Shown here: positions 1 to 4,437 of the stretch, piece after piece
Position numbering within the stretch: position 1 is the first letter of the stretch
Layout: every line of letters begins with the position of its first letter
DNA from: Bdellovibrionales bacterium
GTDB taxonomy: Bacteria; Bdellovibrionota; Bdellovibrionia; Bdellovibrionales; UBA1609
Direction of reading: 5' to 3'
Assembly: GCA_020434645.1 (NCBI GenBank)
Contig: JAGRAK010000113.1
Span: 1 to 6,756, forward strand
DNA: 6,756 nt
Notes under the pieces: generated by a model
The model's input: the letters and a program-made list of their open reading frames with translations, nothing else
Database searches by the model: none
Told to the model about the DNA's origin: nothing
Position numbers and translations under genes: made by a program

Positions 1-1794
1 GACTATTATTATTTTTCTAAATTTCAAAAAGGTGAAGAGTACCCCATTTACTTGCGAAAGCCCGTTGCAAAACCTAAAAAAGAAGAAGTGCTGCTCAACC
101 TCAATGCTGAGGCTAAAGGGCACGACTTCTTTAATGTTAATGCGCTGGCCGTGTCCTTTGATCATAATACTCTAGCTTACGCCGTCGACACCGTTGGCCG
201 CCGATTTTATGACCTTCACTTTAAAACCATTGGCGGAGGCAAAAAAATCTCTGATGTGATCAAGGCCACTACTGGTAATATCGCCTGGCTCAATGACAAC
301 AAAACCATTCTCTATACAAAACAAGACCCTGAGACCCTTCGATCCTATCAACTCTACAAATACACCTTAGGGGGCAAATCAGAGCTTATCTATGAAGAAA
401 AAGACCCTCAATTTTATATTTCTATTTCAAAATCTCTCACGCTAAATGAAATCCACTTAAACATTGCCAGTACCACCTCTTCTGAAGTTCGAATTGCAGA
501 TGCCAACGCCCCCAACGATCTTAAGTTTAAAATATTTTTAAAACGCGAAAAAAAACATGAATACTCGGTCGACGACGGCGGCGACCGTTACTATATTCTA
601 TCTAATTATAAGGCTCAAAATTTTCGATTATTTGAAACCAACAAAGATCAGACTGAAAAAAGATACTGGCGTGAAGTTGTACCTCATCGAAGTCATGTAT
701 TATTAGAAAATATACTCGTTCTTAAGAGCCATATTGTGCTTGAAGAACGAGAAGATGGTCTCACTCAATTGAGTTATTTTAAACGCGGTCAGAAAAAGCG
801 AACACGACTCAGTTTTCCTGACCCCACATATGTCGCAGGCATTGGCACCAATGCCGAGTATGAGACTGATTTTTTTCGCTATGACTATCAGTCTATGACC
901 CGCCCTGAAACTATTTTTGACTATGATTTTGCAACACTTAAATCTAAAACTGTAAAAGTAGAAGAGGTTCCAACTTATAATTCTTCAGAATATACATCAG
1001 AGCGTCTATTTGCCAAAGCGACCGACGGCACAAAAATCCCAATCTCCTTGGTCTATAAAAAATCACTTTTTAAAAAATCAAAAAATCCCCTTTACATTTA
1101 TGCCTATGGTTCATACGGGCACAGTACAGATACTTATTTTCGCAGCGGGATTATAAGTCTACTCGATAGAGGTTTTGTTTTTGCTATCGCGCATGTGCGT
1201 GGCGGATCAGAAATGGGTCGCCATTGGTATGAAAACGGTAAACTTTTAAAAAAGAAAAACACCTTTACTGATTTTATAGATTGCACAGAAGCCCTAATTA
1301 AAAAAGGATACGGCAAAAAAGATCATGTTTACGCCATGGGCGGCAGCGCTGGTGGTCTGTTAATGGGCTCCATTCTCAACATGCGTCCTGATCTCTACCG
1401 TGGGGTTGTCGCCGCAGTACCATTTGTTGATGTTGTCACGACGATGCTCGACGACACGATTCCGCTGACCACAAATGAGTATGAAGAATGGGGCAACCCT
1501 AATGTTAAAAAATATTATCAGTACATAAAATCTTACTCTCCGTATGACAATATCAAAAAACAAAATTACCCTAACCTGCTGATTACAACTGGGTTTCATG
1601 ATTCTCAGGTGCAGTATTGGGAGCCCGCAAAGTGGATTGCCAAACTTCGAGAAAACAACACCGGTTCAAATCTGCTCTTGATGAAGACAGATATGAGCGC
1701 CGGGCACTCTGGAGCAACTGGGCGATTCAAATCACTTATTGAAGATGCTCTTGATTATGCATTTTTTCTAATGCTAGAAGGTATTGATAAATAA
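1..1794 (+). CDS. ptrB: Oligopeptidase B (S9A serine peptidase), 5'-partial
   Basis: This is a prolyl-oligopeptidase-family serine peptidase that cleaves short peptides, in oligopeptidase B after Lys or Arg. The frame is open to the first base, so the N-terminus lies outside. 597 residues are present, against about 690 for the family, so roughly 90-100 are missing. The visible start resembles the oligopeptidase B segment before the beta-propeller (YYYFSKFQKGEEYPIY, then EGHDFF-like KGHDFF). The propeller fills about residues 30-330. The alpha/beta-hydrolase domain follows, with AHVRGGSEMGRHWYENGK and KNTFTDF. The catalytic triad is Ser449 in GGSAGG, Asp534 in GFHDSQV and His569 in AGHSG (numbered from base 1). 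The acidic stretch NEYEEWGNP (about 492-500) matches the region that gives oligopeptidase B its preference for basic residues. The stop lies 21 bp before the next gene, so the two are probably cotranscribed. The TTG at 52 is not a real start, because family homology continues upstream. Family assignment is firm; the basic-residue specificity is inferred. Confidence 0.93.
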   Translation, partial: DYYYFSKFQKGEEYPIYLRKPVAKPKKEEVLLNLNAEAKGHDFFNVNALAVSFDHNTLAYAVDTVGRRFYDLHFKTIGGGKKISDVIKATTGNIAWLNDNKTILYTKQDPETLRSYQLYKYTLGGKSELIYEEKDPQFYISISKSLTLNEIHLNIASTTSSEVRIADANAPNDLKFKIFLKREKKHEYSVDDGGDRYYILSNYKAQNFRLFETNKDQTEKRYWREVVPHRSHVLLENILVLKSHIVLEEREDGLTQLSYFKRGQKKRTRLSFPDPTYVAGIGTNAEYETDFFRYDYQSMTRPETIFDYDFATLKSKTVKVEEVPTYNSSEYTSERLFAKATDGTKIPISLVYKKSLFKKSKNPLYIYAYGSYGHSTDTYFRSGIISLLDRGFVFAIAHVRGGSEMGRHWYENGKLLKKKNTFTDFIDCTEALIKKGYGKKDHVYAMGGSAGGLLMGSILNMRPDLYRGVVAAVPFVDVVTTMLDDTIPLTTNEYEEWGNPNVKKYYQYIKSYSPYDNIKKQNYPNLLITTGFHDSQVQYWEPAKWIAKLRENNTGSNLLLMKTDMSAGHSGATGRFKSLIEDALDYAFFLMLEGIDK

Positions 1795-1805
1795 TTCACT
1801 AACTT

Positions 1806-1810
1806 AAAGG
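1806..1810 (+). promoter_or_regulatory. Shine-Dalgarno site that sets the fabH start
   Basis: AAAGG at 1806-1810 lies five bases before ATG 1816. The alternative GTG at 1810 overlaps this site and would have no usable ribosome-binding site, so ATG 1816 is preferred. Confidence 0.7.
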
Positions 1811-1815
1811 TGCCG

Positions 1816-2811
1816 ATGAAAACTCGAATATTAACTACAGGAATGTACGTACCCCCAAAAGTCGTCACCAATCAAGATCTCGAAAAATTAATGGACACAA
1901 GTGACGAATGGATTCAGCAACGCTCGGGTATTAAAGAACGACGCTGGATTCAACCTGGCGAAACCACACTTTCGATGGCAACCGCTGCTGCCAAACAAGC
2001 TCTCGAACGCGCCAATCTTAAAGCTGATGACATAGACATGATTATTTTTGGATGCCTGGTTTCTGATTATATTTTTCCCGGCACAGGCTGCCTACTGCAA
2101 CGCGAGCTTGGTTTTACTCGAACTATTCCAGCCCTTGATATTCGCAACCAATGCTCTGGGTTTCTATATGCACTCAAGGTCGCCGATGCCCTGATTCAAG
2201 CTAAGCAATACAAAAGAATTCTAATCGTCGCATCTGAAATTCACTCTACAACTCTAGATCTCTCAACCAAAGGTCGCGACATTTCAGTTCTGTTCGGAGA
2301 TGGTGCCGGCGCGATGATAGTAGAGGCTTGCCAAGATAATGAAAACCACATTATTGACACAGTTATACACAGTGACGGTCAGCATGCAGAGTGTCTTTCA
2401 TTGCAAAAGCCCAGCGCGAATGACTTTCCGAGAATTAATCCAAATACTGCACCAGGCGATTCTATTTTTCCGCATATGGATGGCAAGCTTGTATTTAAAA
2501 ATGCGGTCACGCGCATGAACGAAGTGATGATTGAACTTCTCGAGCGCAATAAAATAAACGCTGGTGATATCGATTTTGTTGTAGCTCACCAAGCCAACAT
2601 GCGAATCAATCAAATGGTTTTAAAGGGGCTTGAAATTCCGTTTGAGAAAACCCATCACACCCTAGATCGCTATGGCAACACCACTATGGCCACTATACCC
2701 ATCACATTTGATGAAGCATTACTCGAGGGCAAAGTTAAACGTGGCGATTTAATTGCTTTTGTTGCCTTCGGTGCCGGCTTTACTTGGGGCGCAAGCTTAA
2801 TTCGCTACTAA
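1816..2811 (+). CDS. fabH: 3-oxoacyl-ACP synthase III (KAS III, FabH type)
   Basis: Condenses an acyl-CoA primer with malonyl-ACP to start type II fatty-acid synthesis in the cytoplasm. The protein has 331 residues; E. coli FabH has 317. The thiolase-fold triad is complete: Cys113 in NQCSGF, His258 in AHQAN and Asn288 in DRYGNTT. The N-terminal CoA-binding motif DTSDEWIQQRSGIKER places Trp32 and Arg36 at the same numbers as in E. coli FabH. The C-terminus AFGAGFTWGASLIRY is typical. His-to-Asn spacing (30) equals the E. coli enzyme, but Cys-to-His spacing is 145 against 132. About 13 extra residues therefore lie in the stretch around KPSANDFPRINP and the FPHMDGKLVFKNAV segment. This could affect primer choice, so a role in branched or longer primers, or in a specialised pathway, is not excluded. 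The gene lies 21 bp behind the oligopeptidase gene and its stop overlaps the start of the methyltransferase gene. Confidence 0.93.
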   Translation: MKTRILTTGMYVPPKVVTNQDLEKLMDTSDEWIQQRSGIKERRWIQPGETTLSMATAAAKQALERANLKADDIDMIIFGCLVSDYIFPGTGCLLQRELGFTRTIPALDIRNQCSGFLYALKVADALIQAKQYKRILIVASEIHSTTLDLSTKGRDISVLFGDGAGAMIVEACQDNENHIIDTVIHSDGQHAECLSLQKPSANDFPRINPNTAPGDSIFPHMDGKLVFKNAVTRMNEVMIELLERNKINAGDIDFVVAHQANMRINQMVLKGLEIPFEKTHHTLDRYGNTTMATIPITFDEALLEGKVKRGDLIAFVAFGAGFTWGASLIRY

Positions 2812-2813
2812 TG
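2809..2813 (+). promoter_or_regulatory. TAATG stop-start overlap, translational coupling
   Basis: The TAA that ends fabH (2809-2811) shares its last A with the ATG of the methyltransferase (2811-2813). No purine-rich Shine-Dalgarno sequence is visible in the preceding 15 bases, so ribosomes ending fabH probably restart here. Confidence 0.7.
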
Positions 2814-4043
2814 AAAAAAGGCATCATAACAAAGTCTGCATTTAAAAAGCTTTCATCAGGTCACCCCTGGCTTTCTGCTAGTGACATTGTCGATCGTAAA
2901 ATTTTGCCGCCTCGTGCGGGTGCTTTTTTACTTGGTCAACACTGGTGGCTCTACTCACCTGAGAGTTTTTTGAAGTTGAGGCGCCTTGGCCCTTCTTTAG
3001 CGGGCTGGATGTACACTCCCCGATTCAATACGCTATCTAACGCCGATCAATTCCAATCCTATTTTGGTAACTGGCTGCTCTGTCACTTCAAAGAAACTCT
3101 ACAAAAAAAGATGAAACTTCAAAACCTAGACGAAGAAGATTTATGTCTACGTTGGATTTTTTCAGAAAATGATTTTGTTCCTGGCCTTATTGTTGATATT
3201 TTTGGTGATAAAGTTGTCGCACAAATTAATACCGCCCCTATTGAACTTTTCTGGGTCAACATTCAAAAGATACTGGCGCGCGCCTATCATGAAGTCGTCG
3301 GTAAAGAGCCTACAATAAAAGAATTGAGAAACTCCTCCGTACGAAAAAAAGAAGGTTTAGAAATTATTGTTCCTGAAACCGAGCCCGAACCTATGATTTT
3401 ACGTTGGAATGGCTTAATCTGGCAGATGTCTCCCGGTGGCTCACAAAAAACTGGCTCTTATTTTGATCAACGAGAAAATCACAACCGAACAAAGCAAATC
3501 GCTCTCGAACGAAAATATAAAACAGCTTGGGACTTATGCGCTTATCAAGGCGGCTTCGGGCTCCATCTCGCAAAGGCCGGAGTAAAAGTAACAGCCGTAG
3601 ATCAATCTGAAACTGCGCTTGAGGCCGCCAATAAAAACTTATCTCTTAATTCAATTCCCGAAGAAAATTTTGTAACACAAAAAGCCGATGTTTTTACTTG
3701 GCTTAGACACAAAGTTGAATCCAAATCTAAAGTCGACCTGATCATTTTAGACCCTCCTAGCTTCGTAAAATCTCGCACTGAAATCAATGCCGCCACACGC
3801 GGCTATAAAGAACTAAACGCTTTAGCTCTACAATGCTTAAATCCTGGTGGCCTTCTCGTGACCTGTGTCTGCTCCCACCATTTGACCCCCAAATTATTTG
3901 AATCCGTGCTTAAAGATGCAGCGGCTATAGCCAAAACTAAAGTCAAAGTGCTCGAACGACATGGCCCGAGCCCTGACCACGCACCAGCTCCTCACTTTAC
4001 AGAAGGAAACTACTTACAAGCCTACTATTTAGTTACTTCTTAA
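2811..4043 (+). CDS. rlmI: RlmI-like 23S rRNA m5C methyltransferase
   Basis: A class I SAM-dependent RNA methyltransferase of the RlmI (YccW) type, 410 residues against 396 in E. coli. E. coli RlmI makes m5C1962 in 23S rRNA. An N-terminal PUA-like RNA-binding domain (about 1-75) opens with the family motif SGHPWL. The central domain has LRWIFSENDFVPGLIVDIFGD (split here as LRWIFSENDF and VPGLIVDIFGD). The catalytic part shows QKTGSYFDQREN (212-222), SAM motif I WDLCAYQGGFG with Asp241, motif IV DPPSF with Asp314, and CVCSHH, whose Cys354 aligns with the conserved Cys. The tail motif EGNYLQAYYL matches EGLYLKGF of RlmI. ATG 2811 overlaps the fabH stop (TAATG) and has no clear Shine-Dalgarno site, suggesting coupling. 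It puts the start just before the PUA domain, so the in-frame TTG at 2784 is unnecessary. Exact target base is inferred from the family. Confidence 0.88.
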   Translation: MKKGIITKSAFKKLSSGHPWLSASDIVDRKILPPRAGAFLLGQHWWLYSPESFLKLRRLGPSLAGWMYTPRFNTLSNADQFQSYFGNWLLCHFKETLQKKMKLQNLDEEDLCLRWIFSENDFVPGLIVDIFGDKVVAQINTAPIELFWVNIQKILARAYHEVVGKEPTIKELRNSSVRKKEGLEIIVPETEPEPMILRWNGLIWQMSPGGSQKTGSYFDQRENHNRTKQIALERKYKTAWDLCAYQGGFGLHLAKAGVKVTAVDQSETALEAANKNLSLNSIPEENFVTQKADVFTWLRHKVESKSKVDLIILDPPSFVKSRTEINAATRGYKELNALALQCLNPGGLLVTCVCSHHLTPKLFESVLKDAAAIAKTKVKVLERHGPSPDHAPAPHFTEGNYLQAYYLVTS

Positions 4044-4176
4044 ACCTTATTAATTTCTCTTTAATTCCCATAAAGTAACCCGCAATAAGATTTTCTTATA
4101 TCCACAAAAAGTTCTACGCGTGGTTTTATTCAAAAAAAGCTGTAATAAATTCAAAATTGTACCGTTTTTTGGTCTT

Positions 4177-4182
4177 TTTAAT
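4177..4182 (+). promoter_or_regulatory. Possible -10 box upstream of the structured leader
   Basis: TTTAAT matches TATAAT in five of six positions. It would start transcription near 4189, just ahead of the folded element, as a riboswitch model requires. The nearest -35-like hexamer, TTGTAC at 4157-4162, leaves only 14 bases of spacer, so this is a weak call. Confidence 0.2.
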
Positions 4183-4207
4183 CGTGAGTTTGAATTTTTC
4201 TCCACAT

Positions 4208-4321
4208 TTGAGCTAGGTTCACTCCAACGCCAAGGGATAATGGATGCCGCCTCGGGGGAATACGAGGGGCGGCACCTTTAATTTTCAATAAATTTATAAT
4301 ATCTGACATACGCCCCTTGTG
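4208..4321 (+). promoter_or_regulatory. Candidate riboswitch, possibly Na+-I (DUF1646) or related cation class
   Basis: Seen in the sequence: a possible three-way junction. P1 pairs AGGT (4215-4218) with ACCT (4274-4277), and may be extended by TTGA (4208-4211) with TCAA (4285-4288). P2 pairs TCCA (4223-4226) with TGGA (4241-4244), with loop ACGCCAAGGGATAA. P3 pairs TGCCGCC (4245-4251) with GGCGGCA (4268-4274), then TCG with CGA across a two-G bulge, with loop GGGGAATA. P2 abuts P3, and P3 abuts P1 (A4274 can belong to only one). A competing 11-bp helix joins 4261-4271 to 4311-4321. Known: Na+-I riboswitches sit before genes for sodium transport and sodium-linked energy use. Inferred: the GC-rich, loop-purine-rich core before an ion-pumping pyrophosphatase fits such a sensor. 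I cannot score the match to any covariance model. The alternative is a terminator or a novel leader RNA. Confidence 0.5.
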
Positions 4322-4424
4322 GGTCGTCGCGTCATTTGCGCTGACTACAGAGTGTCTATTGACTCAATTGGCGCGCTCCATTAATCCTCAAGCGCTACAA
4401 AAATAATCAACGAACCACTTATAT

Positions 4425-4430
4425 AAAGGA
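4425..4430 (+). promoter_or_regulatory. Shine-Dalgarno site of the pyrophosphatase gene
   Basis: AAAGGA lies seven bases before ATG 4438, a near-ideal spacing that supports this start. TAAAGG (4424-4429) is exactly complementary to CCTTTA at 4275-4280, at the 3' edge of the structured leader. Separately, AGGAT (4427-4431) is complementary to ATCCT at 4384-4388. Either pairing could hide the site. Confidence 0.75.
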
Positions 4431-4437
4431 TACCTGC

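Larger units (their letters stand above)
4044..4437 (+). other. 394-bp intergenic region, leader of the pyrophosphatase gene
   Basis: No convincing gene is present. Bases 4044-4207 are AT-rich and hold only weak signals: a 6-bp AT hairpin ATAAGA/TCTTAT (4085-4099), a 4-bp CCAC/GTGG stem followed by TTTTATT (4102-4130), and a good -10-like TTTAAT at 4177-4182 without a matching -35. About 4208-4288 is the GC-rich structured element listed separately. After it comes an AT-rich patch with TATAAT at 4295-4300, then the pairing partner at 4311-4321. Small dyads follow (GTCA/TGAC at 4331-4345, ATTGACTCAAT at 4358-4368), and finally the Shine-Dalgarno site. The leader is much longer than needed for a simple promoter, which supports RNA-level control. 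Confidence 0.7.

Noticed and set aside
52..54. TTG as the start of the oligopeptidase gene
   Set aside because: The frame is open to base 1 and the upstream residues (YYYFSKFQKGEEYPIY) match the family, so the gene simply enters from outside the window.
2784..2810. TTG at 2784 as the methyltransferase start
   Set aside because: It would overlap fabH by 28 bases and add nine residues ahead of the normal family N-terminus; ATG 2811 in the TAATG overlap fits better.
1134..3796. Antisense open frames within the oligopeptidase, fabH and methyltransferase genes
   Set aside because: Short, without recognisable motifs, and lying opposite conserved catalytic motifs; they are shadows of the true coding frames.
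4085..4130. Weak hairpins ATAAGA/TCTTAT and CCAC/GTGG as terminators
   Set aside because: Stems of six AT-rich and four base pairs are too weak; only the second has a following T-rich run.
4231..4248. TPP riboswitch (GGATAATGCC-like string)
   Set aside because: GGGATAATGGATGCC only superficially resembles the TPP core; the second hallmark, CUGAGA, is absent from the leader.
4240..4281. 13-codon leader peptide (ATG to TAA) across the GC-rich hairpin
   Set aside because: The purine-rich AAGGGA is only two bases from the ATG, and the peptide has no run of regulatory codons. The open frame is probably chance within a structured RNA.
4245..4288. Intrinsic terminator of the upstream operon
   Set aside because: The hairpin is strong, but it is followed by ACCTTTAATTTTC rather than a U-tract, and it lies 200 bases after the methyltransferase stop. 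A riboswitch-type fold explains more.
4208..4288. Fluoride, c-di-GMP, ydaO (c-di-AMP), cobalamin or glycine riboswitch
   Set aside because: The conserved core strings I know for these classes are not found in the leader, although the fluoride class would suit a pyrophosphatase gene.
4295..4300. TATAAT as the main -10 box of the pyrophosphatase gene
   Set aside because: The hexamer is perfect, but the -35 position (GCACCT at 17-base spacing) has no match and there is no extended -10 TG. It lies in an AT-rich patch. If it is real, the transcript would skip the folded element, so mapping it matters.
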